Shown piece after piece: positions 45,248-54,441 of a stretch of DNA of 64,000 bases. This DNA comes from Roseivirga sp. UBA6052. GTDB lineage: Bacteria > Bacteroidota > Bacteroidia > Cytophagales > Cyclobacteriaceae. Position numbers and translations under genes: made by a program. Below the pieces are notes generated by a model that ran no database searches, was not told the origin of the DNA, and saw only the letters and a program-made list of their open reading frames with translations. Every line of letters begins with the position of its first letter. The first letter of the stretch is position 1. The stretch spans positions 806,001-870,000 of the forward strand of contig DIYO01000001.1 in the NCBI GenBank assembly GCA_002427755.1, read 5' to 3'.

Positions 45248-46032
45248 TCTTTCAATTTGATTACCTCTTGCTGTAACTCCATCACAATATTTTTTAATTG
45301 ATCAAAGCTCATTTGAGTATCCTCAGGATCAGGAATATCCATACTGATGTAAGCTTTAGCCTCCCAAATCTCTAGTACATCCGAAGCATCAATTTTATAA
45401 GGAGAATAAACCTTATTATCAGACACTAAGAATAATTGACCGTGTTCCTGGGTATAGTCGAATACTCTTTTGTACACTACCCCTTCTTCCTTGGACAACA
45501 GTACATAACACTTTCCATTCTTAACATCTGCCAGCTGTTCCACATATTCACCAATAACAACTGTACCCGGTTTTATGGGCAACATAGAATCTCCTGTTAT
45601 TTCGAATGCGCGATAGGTAGCATTCTTAGGTAAATTAGGTAACTGAAATTTCGGTAGCACTTCTAGATATGAAGGATCGGCATACCCATTGAGATATCCC
45701 GCAGATGCCTTTTGAGGGATTAAATCAATCATTTCCTCATTATTTCTATCTACAGAAATACTGAGAATTTTAAAACCTCCTACTGAACCATCGGACTTTA
45801 ATTGATTGATCTGCTCTAGACTCTTTCCTGTAAAATCTGTACTTAACAGTTGGTCAACGGAAAGGTCAAAAAGCTTAGCCATGTTCATGAGATTATTAAG
45901 TCGAGGGTCTGCTCTGCCCTCTTCATAAGCACCTACCAAAGACCTCTTAATCCCTATTTGATCAGCAAAATCTCCTTGGGTCCATCCTCTTAGTTTACGT
46001 AAATGCTTAATATTCTCACTAATTACACTCAT
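45244..46032 (-). CDS. XRE-S24 transcriptional repressor (LexA/CI-like)
   Basis: A 262-aa protein. The N-terminal HTH (residues ~6-60) contains LRGWTQGDFADQIGIKRSLVGAYEEGRADP. The C-terminal S24 domain shows the Ser-Lys dyad: S149 in TGDSMLP and K188 in VVYKRV. A111-G112 in KASAGYL resembles the LexA/CI self-cleavage site. I chose the ATG at 46032. A frame extended to an ATG at 46116 would cover an operator-like repeat and add a hydrophobic tail with no family counterpart. It is divergent from a barrel gene and may be released by DNA damage or another signal. Confidence 0.9.
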   Translation of the reverse strand: MSVISENIKHLRKLRGWTQGDFADQIGIKRSLVGAYEEGRADPRLNNLMNMAKLFDLSVDQLLSTDFTGKSLEQINQLKSDGSVGGFKILSISVDRNNEEMIDLIPQKASAGYLNGYADPSYLEVLPKFQLPNLPKNATYRAFEITGDSMLPIKPGTVVIGEYVEQLADVKNGKCYVLLSKEEGVVYKRVFDYTQEHGQLFLVSDNKVYSPYKIDASDVLEIWEAKAYISMDIPDPEDTQMSFDQLKNIVMELQQEVIKLKD

Positions 46033-46064
46033 GTCTGAAACTTTGCTTAAAGATAATCGTTTTA

Positions 46065-46097
46065 CTAATAAAATTAGACTAATGATAAAATAATTAG
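46065..46097. promoter_or_regulatory. Four CTAAT half-sites between the repressor and barrel genes
   Basis: CTAAT-AAA-ATTAG (46065-46077) and CTAAT-N9-ATTAG (46079-46097) place four copies of one 5-bp half-site, in alternating orientation, within 33 bp. The plus-strand -7 box TAATTTTG (46101-46108) begins 4 bp later, and a minus-strand box TAATTTTA overlaps the first palindrome. It is a strong candidate operator for the S24 repressor. Confidence 0.55.
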
Positions 46098-46145
46098 GAT
46101 TAATTTTGGCATGCAATTGGCTTTAAAATTGGAAACTCCTCAATC

Positions 46146-46817
46146 ATGAAAAAGGTCATATTCATATTCTCACTTGCTCTAATTTCTACCTCTATTAAGG
46201 CCCAAGGAATAATTGGTCTAAGTTTTCAGGGCTTTGCCCCTACTGGAGAACTAAGACAAGACTCTCCGGATATTTGGGGAGCAGGATTAAGTCTTGAAGC
46301 CGGTTATAAACTTCCTAATGCGCCTATCATTGTCGGAGCAAATTTTGACATGCTTAGATATGGCTCAGAATTAAGAAAGGGTTGGCATGGTGAATTCTGG
46401 GGAGATGTGAGATGGAGAAGGAATTTTGAAGCTGTTAGATTTCTACCCTTTGTTAGAGTCCAACCCAATCAGTCGGGTAAAATCTTACCATATGGCGACT
46501 TTTACACCGGATTAAGCTATATCGTAACGCGCACTACAATAAGAGAAAGAGGTTTAGACCTGATAGACTCTTATGTAGAATTAGACAATGCCGTGCTTTC
46601 TTATGGATTTGGAGGAGGCGTTGAAGTCATGATTGCAGATGATGTAAGCTTAGATTTAAACATGCGCTACATCAGATCAGGCCGTGCTAGATATCTTACT
46701 CCAAGTGATGTTACCTATGATACAGAAGCTGAAGACTATAATCTTGATGTTCAGAATTCACGCTTTAATGCATTAACCTTTGGTGTGGGCGTAAAGGTGG
46801 TGCTTTCAGACTGGTAA
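46146..46817 (+). CDS. Outer-membrane beta-barrel protein, probably controlled by the XRE-S24 regulator
   Basis: A 223-aa protein with a signal peptide (1-19, TSIKAQ). The mature part alternates polar and aromatic residues (GLSFQGFAPTGELRQD, WGDVRWRRNFEAVRFLPFVRV). It ends in FNALTFGVGVKVVLSDW, typical of an eight-stranded OmpA/OmpW-like barrel of ~200 residues. No specific family is assigned. It is divergent from the repressor gene with a shared CTAAT-repeat region. Confidence 0.8.
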   Translation: MKKVIFIFSLALISTSIKAQGIIGLSFQGFAPTGELRQDSPDIWGAGLSLEAGYKLPNAPIIVGANFDMLRYGSELRKGWHGEFWGDVRWRRNFEAVRFLPFVRVQPNQSGKILPYGDFYTGLSYIVTRTTIRERGLDLIDSYVELDNAVLSYGFGGGVEVMIADDVSLDLNMRYIRSGRARYLTPSDVTYDTEAEDYNLDVQNSRFNALTFGVGVKVVLSDW

Positions 46818-46921
46818 AACCTACCATTCATACCCACAAAATTGCGCTCTTAGAATTAAGTTGGCCGTCTTGTTTTTTTGGTATACTTTGACTTGTTAAT
46901 CAATCAAAAACCAAGAATCTA

Positions 46922-49900
46922 ATGACGAAAGTAAAGATTAGAGGTTCTTTGAAAAGAGCCTTTTTTATGTGTCTCGCTTTTTTCTTGAGTATTCCTGTTT
47001 TACAGGCTCAGAAAGTAGATATGGACATTTTTAAAAACATGAAAGCTAGGGCTATTGGTCCTGCTGCTATGAGTGGAAGGATTACAGCCATTGATGTTGT
47101 AGAAAGTAATCCGGACATAATTTTTGCAGGTGCAGCATCTGGTGGAGTTTGGAGAACTACTGGTGGAGGACTGGACTGGGAACCTGTTTTCGATGATCAG
47201 GCCGTACAAGGCATTGGTGCCATCGATATTTACCAAAAGAACCCTGATGTAATCTGGGTAGGTACTGGAGAAGGTAATCCTAGAAACTCGGTAAGTTCAG
47301 GCTATGGGGTTTATAAATCCATAGATGGTGGAGACACTTGGGAACTTATGGGTCTGGAGAAAACCAGAAACATCCATAGAATAATCATTCATCCAGACGA
47401 TCCTAACACGGTTTTGGTTGGTGCAATTGGTTCTCCTTGGGGAGAGCATGCTGAAAGAGGTGTTTATAAGACTACTGATGGTGGTAAAACTTGGAACCAA
47501 GTATTATTCACTAACAACCTTTCAGGGGTTTCAGACATGGTTGCTGATCCTAGCAACCCAGAAAAGATCTTCGTTTCTATGTGGCAGCACAAGAGAACAC
47601 CTTGGGACTTTAAATCAGGTGGTGAAGGTTCTGGTATTTACATGACCCTAGATGGTGGTGATACTTGGAAAAACATAAGCGGTGAAGGTGGACTACCGAA
47701 AGGTGACTATGGCCGTATCGGTTTGGCTATAGCCAATAGCAATCCAAACTACGTATATGCTTTAATCGAAAACAAAGCGAACGGTCTTTGGAGATCAACA
47801 GATGGAGGAAAGTCTTGGGAAAGAAGAGCTGAATCTTCTAAGCAGCCTAGCATGGGTAACAGACCTTTCTACTACTCTTCAATCTATGTAGATACCAAAA
47901 ATGAAAACAGACTATATAGTTTGTATTCAATGGTTTCTCGTTCTGAAGATGGCGGTAAGTCTTGGGAAGTAATCATTCCTTACTCTGGCGTTCACCCGGA
48001 TCACCATGCATGGTGGATTCACCCGGAAGACCCAACCTTTATGGTTGATGGTAACGATGGTGGATTAAACATTACTAGAGACATGGGCGACACTTGGAGA
48101 TTCACAGAGAAAATCCCAGTAGGTCAGTTCTACCATATCAATGTAGACAATGAAATGCCATACAACCTATATGGTGGTATGCAGGATAATGGTTCTTGGG
48201 TTGGACCTTCATATGTATTCAACTATGCGGGTATTAGAAATCACGACTGGCAAGAAATCAGCTTTGGAGATGGCTTTGATGTAGCTCCAATTCCTGGTGA
48301 TTCTAGATACGGTTATACCATGTCTCAGCAAGGAAATGTACAACGTTTTGACCGAGTTTCAGGATATGGAAAGACGGTTAAACCAACTTCTCCTGATACA
48401 TCAATTACATTAAGATTTAACTGGAATGCACCTGTAGCGATTGATCCTCATAATCCTGATGGTGTTTATTATGGTTCTCAGCATTTACACTACTCTTCTA
48501 ACAGAGGTGACGACTGGGAAGTATTATCTCCGGATCTTTCTACAAATGATCCTGAGAAGCAGAAGCAAAACGCAAGTGGTGGTTTAACAATTGACGCTAC
48601 TGGTGCTGAAAACCACACCACTACCCTAGCCATTGCCCCTAGCCCAGTAGACAAGAACGTAATTTGGGTAGGTACTGACGATGGTAATGTACAAGTTACT
48701 CAAGACAGAGGAGCAAACTGGACCAACGTGGCAGCTAACCTTCCGGGGCTTCCTGCAGGTAGCTGGATCCCGCAAATTCAGGCTTCTAAATACAGTGCTG
48801 GTGAAGCATGGGTAATTGCCAACGACTATAGAAGAAACAACTGGTCTGCATATGCATACCATACTTCAGACTTTGGAGCAACATGGACTAGAATTGCAGA
48901 TGATGATCAAATCTTTGGTTATACACTTTCTATTCTTCAAGATCCTATTGAGCCAAACCTAGTATTCTTAGGTACTGAAAATGGACTATACGTATCTTTT
49001 GATAAAGCGAAGACTTGGAACAAATGGAACCACGGATATCCGAATGCTTCTACAATGGATTTAGCTTTACAAGAAAGAGAGCATGACTTGGCTATTGGTA
49101 CATTCGGTAGAGCGTTCTACGTTTTGGACGATATTCGTCCGTTAAGAGAGTTTGCTACAAGAGGTGCCATGAATGCCATGAATGAAGACATTGTAGTATT
49201 CGATGTGGCTGATGCTTTCCAAATGACGTATCGCCAACCGGCTGGTATGAGATTCCCGGCAAGTGGCGGTCCTTTTGAAGGCCAAAACAAGTACTTCGGG
49301 GCTGCCAGTATCAAGTATTATGTGAGAAACGACAAGAAGGAAGAAAAACCTGCTGAAGAAACTAAAGGCAAGCGCAAAAAAGGCAAGAAAGATGCGGCTG
49401 CAGAAGAAGCACCGAAGGCTAAAAAACTTCCAGGAAAGATCAAAATGACTGTATTAAACATGGCGGGAGACACCATTAGAACGGGCTCTGGTAATGTAAA
49501 GAAAGGTCAGATTAATACGTTGACTTGGGATTTGAGAAGAAGAAATCCATTCCCTGTTGAAAGATCAGCCGTTTCAAGTAGATTCTCTAGAGGTGGCCAA
49601 GGTGGCGGTGGCAATCGCGAACAAGCTGCAGGATCTGTGCTTCCTGGTGAGTATAAAGTTCACATTGATTACAACGATCAAAAGATCGAAAAAATGGTGA
49701 AGGTACATTACGATCCTAGAATTGAAGTGAACATGAGTGACCTTGAGGCTAAGCAGGCATTTGAAGATGAAGTGTTAGAAATGAGTCAGATGTGGTCTAA
49801 AGTTACAGGCCGCGTAAGAGATGCTAACTCAATCATTACTAAAGTTGAGGCTCAAATGAAAAACGCTGATAAGGAGGCTGTTAAAGAGCTTAAGGACATG

Positions 49901-50221
49901 ATGAAAGACATGAAAGAGAAATTCAACGAAGTAAGAAAAGTAACTATCGGTCTTCCAAGAGCATCAGGTCAAGCAGCTCCGAGAGAATTCTACCCTAATG
50001 CAGGCCAATGGGTGGGGCAAGCGAGAAGATATGCTAGCAATAGATTAACTGCTCCTGGACCAAACGAGAGAGGCCTATTAGAGAATGGTGAGAAAATGAT
50101 GAACGAAGCCATGAGCATTGTGAATGATTTCTTTGCCAATGAATGGCCAAAGTTCGAAGAAGCTTATAAAGCAACTGATATGAATTTTTTCAAGGACTTC
50201 TCAAGCCCGCTTAACAAGTAA
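46922..50221 (+). CDS. Sortilin/VPS10-like secreted beta-propeller protein (full-length paralogue)
   Basis: A 1099-aa protein with a signal peptide (~1-29, ends LQAQ). The propeller (~35-780) carries many Asp-box repeats (SIDGGDTW, TTDGGKTW, TLDGGDTW, STDGGKSW). It is followed by a lysine/glutamate-rich linker (~802-838) and a C-terminal helical domain. N-terminal landmarks ARAIGPAAMSGRITAID and GGVWRT match the gene at 1-2588, so the two are paralogues. Both are presumably exported. The biological role of this group in Bacteroidota is unknown. A terminator follows at 50246. Confidence 0.92.
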   Translation: MTKVKIRGSLKRAFFMCLAFFLSIPVLQAQKVDMDIFKNMKARAIGPAAMSGRITAIDVVESNPDIIFAGAASGGVWRTTGGGLDWEPVFDDQAVQGIGAIDIYQKNPDVIWVGTGEGNPRNSVSSGYGVYKSIDGGDTWELMGLEKTRNIHRIIIHPDDPNTVLVGAIGSPWGEHAERGVYKTTDGGKTWNQVLFTNNLSGVSDMVADPSNPEKIFVSMWQHKRTPWDFKSGGEGSGIYMTLDGGDTWKNISGEGGLPKGDYGRIGLAIANSNPNYVYALIENKANGLWRSTDGGKSWERRAESSKQPSMGNRPFYYSSIYVDTKNENRLYSLYSMVSRSEDGGKSWEVIIPYSGVHPDHHAWWIHPEDPTFMVDGNDGGLNITRDMGDTWRFTEKIPVGQFYHINVDNEMPYNLYGGMQDNGSWVGPSYVFNYAGIRNHDWQEISFGDGFDVAPIPGDSRYGYTMSQQGNVQRFDRVSGYGKTVKPTSPDTSITLRFNWNAPVAIDPHNPDGVYYGSQHLHYSSNRGDDWEVLSPDLSTNDPEKQKQNASGGLTIDATGAENHTTTLAIAPSPVDKNVIWVGTDDGNVQVTQDRGANWTNVAANLPGLPAGSWIPQIQASKYSAGEAWVIANDYRRNNWSAYAYHTSDFGATWTRIADDDQIFGYTLSILQDPIEPNLVFLGTENGLYVSFDKAKTWNKWNHGYPNASTMDLALQEREHDLAIGTFGRAFYVLDDIRPLREFATRGAMNAMNEDIVVFDVADAFQMTYRQPAGMRFPASGGPFEGQNKYFGAASIKYYVRNDKKEEKPAEETKGKRKKGKKDAAAEEAPKAKKLPGKIKMTVLNMAGDTIRTGSGNVKKGQINTLTWDLRRRNPFPVERSAVSSRFSRGGQGGGGNREQAAGSVLPGEYKVHIDYNDQKIEKMVKVHYDPRIEVNMSDLEAKQAFEDEVLEMSQMWSKVTGRVRDANSIITKVEAQMKNADKEAVKELKDMMKDMKEKFNEVRKVTIGLPRASGQAAPREFYPNAGQWVGQARRYASNRLTAPGPNERGLLENGEKMMNEAMSIVNDFFANEWPKFEEAYKATDMNFFKDFSSPLNK

Positions 50222-50245
50222 GACTAAACCTATTCTACATATTCA

Positions 50246-50278
50246 AAAGCCGTCCCGATCATCGGGATGGCTTTTTTT
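50246..50278 (+). terminator. Intrinsic terminator after the sortilin-like gene
   Basis: The arms AAGCCGTCCCGAT and ATCGGGATGGCTT form a GC-rich stem with one mismatch. It is followed by seven T at 50272-50278. It lies 25 bp past the stop codon. Confidence 0.88.
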
Positions 50279-50403
50279 GTAGCCTACCGATGATTTCGGT
50301 ATAAGCACACTCCAAAGACCATTGCTCTCCCCTCTCAGAATTACTAGTCAACACCAAATCCTAGGATTTCCTTATCTTCATTGACTTGACAATTTTTTAA
50401 ACT

Positions 50404-50862
50404 ATGAAGTCTAGTATTCAACAAGATTTTGAGAAGTATGCTGAAAGACTCAGCGAGACAGGTCATAGAACATACAAAACTGATGTCATTAAGAGTTTGA
50501 TTGCCAAACTTAAAAATGATGAAGACCAAGAGATCGAATCTGATTTAGAGGAGTTAGTCGGTCAGCTAGCCGATCCTCCAAGAGAAAGAGCCGAGCAACG
50601 CGCATTCAAAAGATCGCTTGATGCCATTCAGGACAAAGTGAAGAAAGTCTTTGGGTATGCAGAAAAAGGCTCGCTTAAGGCCAAATACATTGGGATAGGC
50701 ATCACCTTTGGACTGGTTTTCGGTGCAGCAATTTTTAATCAAACCGGACCAAATGACCCTGGCTCAGGAGCTGGCGCAGGTATGGTCATCGGTATTGTAA
50801 TAGCCATTATCGCGGGCGCTTCTGAAGAGAAAAAAGCTGAAAAGAAAGGGCTACTCTACTAG
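50404..50862 (+). CDS. Small protein with a C-terminal glycine-rich membrane region
   Basis: A 152-aa protein. Residues 1-95 are charged and helical (Glu/Lys-rich, with SLIAKLKNDEDQEIESDLEEL). Residues ~98-143 contain two glycine/isoleucine-rich hydrophobic segments (IGIGITFGLVFGAAIFN and MVIGIVIAIIAG), as in small membrane proteins of the glycine-zipper type. I do not recognise a family. It is monocistronic, and the gap 50222-50403 holds only the upstream terminator. Confidence 0.65.
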   Translation: MKSSIQQDFEKYAERLSETGHRTYKTDVIKSLIAKLKNDEDQEIESDLEELVGQLADPPRERAEQRAFKRSLDAIQDKVKKVFGYAEKGSLKAKYIGIGITFGLVFGAAIFNQTGPNDPGSGAGAGMVIGIVIAIIAGASEEKKAEKKGLLY

Positions 50863-50910
50863 GTTTTAATGGTTCATACCAAGCACACGCTAAGCATGAA
50901 CCATTAAAAC
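50863..50910. terminator. 15-bp perfect hairpin between convergent genes
   Basis: GTTTTAATGGTTCAT (50863-50877) pairs perfectly with ATGAACCATTAAAAC (50896-50910) across an 18-nt loop. The T run is weak on both sides, so it may act as a bidirectional terminator or as a transcript-stabilising structure. Confidence 0.5.
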
Positions 50911-50912
50911 AT

Positions 50913-53336
50913 CTATTCATATCTTAAAGTACTTGATGGATTAGCCCTTGCACTACGCAACGTTTGGAAACTAACAGTCAGTATGGCTACCATTAGAACT
51001 ATAAGCCCCGCTCCTACAAACGTAAACCACTCCATGGTGGTTCGGTATGCAAAATCACTCAACCAATAATCCATAAAGAAGTAGATCAACGGCACCCCTA
51101 TTACGATAGAGAAGAGTATCAGTAGCATATATTCTTTTGAGAGTAAAAGCAGAATTCTTGGAACACTAGCTCCCAGCACTTTTCTGATGCCAATCTCTTT
51201 GGTGCGCTGTAAAGCGCTAAAAGCAGAGAGTCCGAATAAGCCTAAACAACTCACGATAATAGCCAAACCTGTGAATATGCTGAATGCTGCACCGAATTGG
51301 TCATCCTTTGCATATTGCCTGTTGAAGAAATTGTCTAAGTAGAAATAATCAATTGGGTTTCCGGGAAAGAACTCTTCCCAAATCCTAAAAACTTCTGCTG
51401 TGGTCTCTTCAACATTACTACCCGTAAACTTCACCGAGAAAAATGAATCACTAGCCTCGTTTAGTATGTAGATTATAGGTGCGACCTGCGTCTTAAGCGA
51501 CATTTGATTGTAGTTATCTAAGACACCAATAATGGTCTTATCCATTCCATTATGTCGGACTTTTCGGCCGAGGGCTTCTTCCGGGCTTTCAAAACCAAGA
51601 AACTCTATACCCGCCACATTGAAGATGGCTGCCGCAGTATCTGTTGGAAAGGATTGATCAAAATTCCGACCTACGACCAACTCTATTTCATAGTTTGGTA
51701 CATAATCATAATCAATGCCCACGTTATACATGGTTTTATAGTCAGAATCGGGTGCTTCAGCCTTCTTTGCTCCATTGGTCCAGAAGATTTCATTGCCGGG
51801 AACATTAGTAGAAGTACTGAACGATTCTACTGCTGCTAAGCGCGTAACTGAGTTCTTAAAACCAGATACATAGCTATTCCATAAGGAATCTACTTGGAGA
51901 ACACTTGGCCCTCTAAGCACCATGGTTTGCTCCATATCAAAGCCCAGATCATGATTCTTTAAGAAATTCATCTGCTTGTAAACAATGAATGTCCCCGCAA
52001 TCAGGAATACTGAAGCGGTAAACTGGAAGGTAACCAACACTTTGCGAAGCAGGTTTCCACTTCCGGATGATCTAAACTTACCTTTTAAGACTGTGATGGG
52101 TTTGAATGATGAAAGCACAAAAGCAGGATATAATCCGGATAATAATGCCCCTGCTAAAAATACACTGATTACTAATAACCAAGTTCCCGAATTGAAGATA
52201 AGGGAAAGTGAAAGTGGTGAGTTAGTAAGCTGATTAAAGTAAGGCAATACAATGACTACAATTAATATTGAGATGACAGCTGCAATTAGATTTACCAGAA
52301 TAGACTCTACAATAAACTGTCTGATCAATTGTGCTCTATAAGCTCCTAACACTTTTCTTACCCCTACTTCTTTGGCTCTTTCTAAACTCTTAGCAGAGGC
52401 TAAGTTGATGTAATTAACCCAAGCAATGGCCAGAATGAAAATGGCTAGAATACCTAGAATGTAAACGGACTGTGCATCGCCCTTATCCTCAGGCTGAGAC
52501 TCTTGGAGTAAATCAGCACCTAAATGGATATCAGTTATTGCCTGTAATGGGAATTCCTGTAACGAATTATTCTTTTCAAATCCCTCGCCTCTCAGTTCAT
52601 ACAAGTATTCAGCGAAGCGAGCATCAAAAGCTTTTGGATCTGTGCCATCCTGTAAGCTCACATAGGTATTATGATCATACCAACCCCAATTGGTTTCTGA
52701 ACCACCTTCGGATGGTTCTCTTAAGGTTGAATGAGAAAAGAGCATACTGAAAGTGATATGAGAGTTCTCAGGCACATCGGCTACTACACCTGTAACCAAA
52801 TACTCTCCTCCTAGCCAACCATTAGACCAATTGATATACTTACCGATAGGGTCTTCATCTCCAAAATACTTTTTGGCTGTAGTTTCGGTTAGCACAGCTT
52901 TCTTAGGACCATCGAGAACGGTATTGATATCACCTTGAATTAACGGCCAATTGAACATGGTCAGCCAAGATGGTGTGGCCAGCTGGATTTTGCTTTCTCT
53001 AAAACTTTTATCCTGATAAGTAATAATTCCTCCTGTAGGAAAGGCAATGGCATATTCTTCTACCTCAGGAAAGTTGTCACGCATAGCCTTACCTACGGCC
53101 GGAACAGCTGCGGCACATTCAAAAATGGTCTCCCCATTTTTATAGTAGTTGTAATTAACTCTGTAAAGATTTTCATGATTCGAATGGAACTTGTCATAGC
53201 TTTGCTCATAAGTCACATATTGGAAAATGATCATGCAGCAGGCCATCCCAATAGCCAGTCCGAAAATGTTCAAAAAAGAGAATACCTTGTTTTTAAGCAG
53301 GCTGCGCAAAGCAGTGCGAAAGTAAGAATAGAGCAT
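50913..53336 (-). CDS. Two-domain MacB/FtsX ABC transporter permease
   Basis: A ~807-aa protein with two tandem MacB_PCD-FtsX units. The first unit has an N-terminal helix (RSLLKNKVFSFLNIFGLAIGMACC), a periplasmic core, and ERAKEVGVRKVLGAYRAQLIRQF. The second unit has RTKEIGIRKVLGASVPRILL near the C-terminus and ends in RANPSSTLRYE. Bacteroidota have many such fused permeases of unknown substrate. I use the ATG at 53336, which gives the usual MLYSYFRTALRSLLKN start. A TTG-opened frame at 53363 only adds nine residues. No ATPase is adjacent. Confidence 0.88.
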   Translation of the reverse strand: MLYSYFRTALRSLLKNKVFSFLNIFGLAIGMACCMIIFQYVTYEQSYDKFHSNHENLYRVNYNYYKNGETIFECAAAVPAVGKAMRDNFPEVEEYAIAFPTGGIITYQDKSFRESKIQLATPSWLTMFNWPLIQGDINTVLDGPKKAVLTETTAKKYFGDEDPIGKYINWSNGWLGGEYLVTGVVADVPENSHITFSMLFSHSTLREPSEGGSETNWGWYDHNTYVSLQDGTDPKAFDARFAEYLYELRGEGFEKNNSLQEFPLQAITDIHLGADLLQESQPEDKGDAQSVYILGILAIFILAIAWVNYINLASAKSLERAKEVGVRKVLGAYRAQLIRQFIVESILVNLIAAVISILIVVIVLPYFNQLTNSPLSLSLIFNSGTWLLVISVFLAGALLSGLYPAFVLSSFKPITVLKGKFRSSGSGNLLRKVLVTFQFTASVFLIAGTFIVYKQMNFLKNHDLGFDMEQTMVLRGPSVLQVDSLWNSYVSGFKNSVTRLAAVESFSTSTNVPGNEIFWTNGAKKAEAPDSDYKTMYNVGIDYDYVPNYEIELVVGRNFDQSFPTDTAAAIFNVAGIEFLGFESPEEALGRKVRHNGMDKTIIGVLDNYNQMSLKTQVAPIIYILNEASDSFFSVKFTGSNVEETTAEVFRIWEEFFPGNPIDYFYLDNFFNRQYAKDDQFGAAFSIFTGLAIIVSCLGLFGLSAFSALQRTKEIGIRKVLGASVPRILLLLSKEYMLLILFSIVIGVPLIYFFMDYWLSDFAYRTTMEWFTFVGAGLIVLMVAILTVSFQTLRSARANPSSTLRYE

Positions 53337-53507
53337 GTTGTTAAGTTTGAGTTTGACCGTCAACTAAGTGATTGACTTATTTAAATTCCGAAAAAGGAAG
53401 ACCAAAGTCAACATAAAAGACTTAGTAACAGCCGCTTAGTTGCAAATCCTATTCAGAAAATCTTTTACCACATCATTTCGCGACTCCTACATTTCTTATT
53501 TATAAGG

Positions 53508-53539
53508 TTTGCCCACTCCCATTCTAGCCCCTATTTTCG
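53508..53539 (+). promoter_or_regulatory. menB promoter, TTTG-N20-TATTTTCG
   Basis: TTTG (53508-53511), a 20-nt spacer and TATTTTCG (53532-53539) fit the Bacteroidota consensus closely. The box ends 19 nt before the menB ATG. The rest of the 222-bp divergent gap 53337-53558 shows nothing else clear. Confidence 0.7.
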
Positions 53540-53558
53540 CATTCTAATTCTAAAGCAT

Positions 53559-54404
53559 ATGAGCAAAGTAAATTGGACCACCGTTAAAGAATATACTGAC
53601 ATCACTTATAAGAAATCGGGTGATGGGGTTGCCAGAATAGCCTTCAACAGGCCTGAGGTACGTAATGCCTTTAGACCTAAAACAGTAGGCGAATTGTTCG
53701 AAGCTTTGCTCGATGCTAGAGAAGACACTTCAATTGGTGTAGTGCTATTAAGTGGAGAAGGGCCTTCGCCTAAAGACGGTGGTTGGGCTTTCTGCTCAGG
53801 TGGCGATCAAAATGCTCGTGGACACCAAGGGTATGTAGACGATGATGGAATGCCAAGATTGAACATCCTTGAGGTTCAGCGATTGATCCGCTTTATGCCT
53901 AAGGTGGTGATCTGCGTTTGTCCGGGATGGGCCGTAGGTGGTGGACACAGTTTACACACCGTATGTGATTTAACGCTTGCGAGTAAAGAACATGCCATTT
54001 TTAAACAAACCGATGCCGATGTAACCAGCTTCGATGGTGGTTATGGTTCGGCCTATTTAGCTAAAATGGTAGGCCAAAAAAGAGCTCGAGAAATCTTCTT
54101 CTTAGGAAGGAATTACTCTGCACAAGAAGCATTTGAAATGGGGATGGTGAACGCAGTAATTCCTCACGATGAGTTAGAAGACACCGCTTACGATTGGGCT
54201 CAAGAGATTTTAGAGAAGTCCCCTACTTCTATCAAAATGCTCAAGTTCGCTTTCAACCTAACGGATGATGGCATGGTGGGCCAGCAAGTATTTGCAGGTG
54301 AAGCCACTCGTCTTGCTTATATGACAGAAGAAGCCAAAGAAGGTAGAAATGCCTTCTTAGAGAAGCGCAAGCCCGACTTTAAAGATATCAAGTGGATTCC
54401 TTAA
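53559..54404 (+). CDS. menB: 1,4-dihydroxy-2-naphthoyl-CoA synthase
   Basis: A 281-aa crotonase-fold enzyme that cyclises o-succinylbenzoyl-CoA to DHNA-CoA. The oxyanion-hole regions are FCSGGDQNARG and WAVGGGHSLHTVCDLTL. The C-terminal SFDGGYGSAYLAKMVGQKRAREIFFLG is diagnostic for MenB. The sequence TDADVTSFDGG has the Asp of type II, bicarbonate-independent MenB, like the mycobacterial enzyme. It is located 9 kb from menF-menD-menE and heads a unit with the MEST-like hydrolase and GNAT genes. Confidence 0.97.
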   Translation: MSKVNWTTVKEYTDITYKKSGDGVARIAFNRPEVRNAFRPKTVGELFEALLDAREDTSIGVVLLSGEGPSPKDGGWAFCSGGDQNARGHQGYVDDDGMPRLNILEVQRLIRFMPKVVICVCPGWAVGGGHSLHTVCDLTLASKEHAIFKQTDADVTSFDGGYGSAYLAKMVGQKRAREIFFLGRNYSAQEAFEMGMVNAVIPHDELEDTAYDWAQEILEKSPTSIKMLKFAFNLTDDGMVGQQVFAGEATRLAYMTEEAKEGRNAFLEKRKPDFKDIKWIP

Positions 54405-54441
54405 TTGGTTTCCAATCCGCATTCGCTTACATTGATTAAGC

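Noticed and set aside
45244..46116. Longer N-terminus for the XRE-S24 repressor (ATG at 46116)
   Set aside because: It would add 28 residues that do not fit the HTH family and would cover the CTAAT operator-like repeats and both promoters. The ATG at 46032 is better.
47000..49314. Several minus-strand open frames inside the sortilin-like gene, such as those at 47000-47236 and 48626-48862
   Set aside because: They are antisense to a clear gene with regular Asp-box coding, have no promoter or family resemblance, and are typical shadows.
50222..50403. Small RNA or tRNA gene in the gap after the sortilin-like gene
   Set aside because: Only the terminator is clear. I could not find a cloverleaf or any conserved RNA motif.
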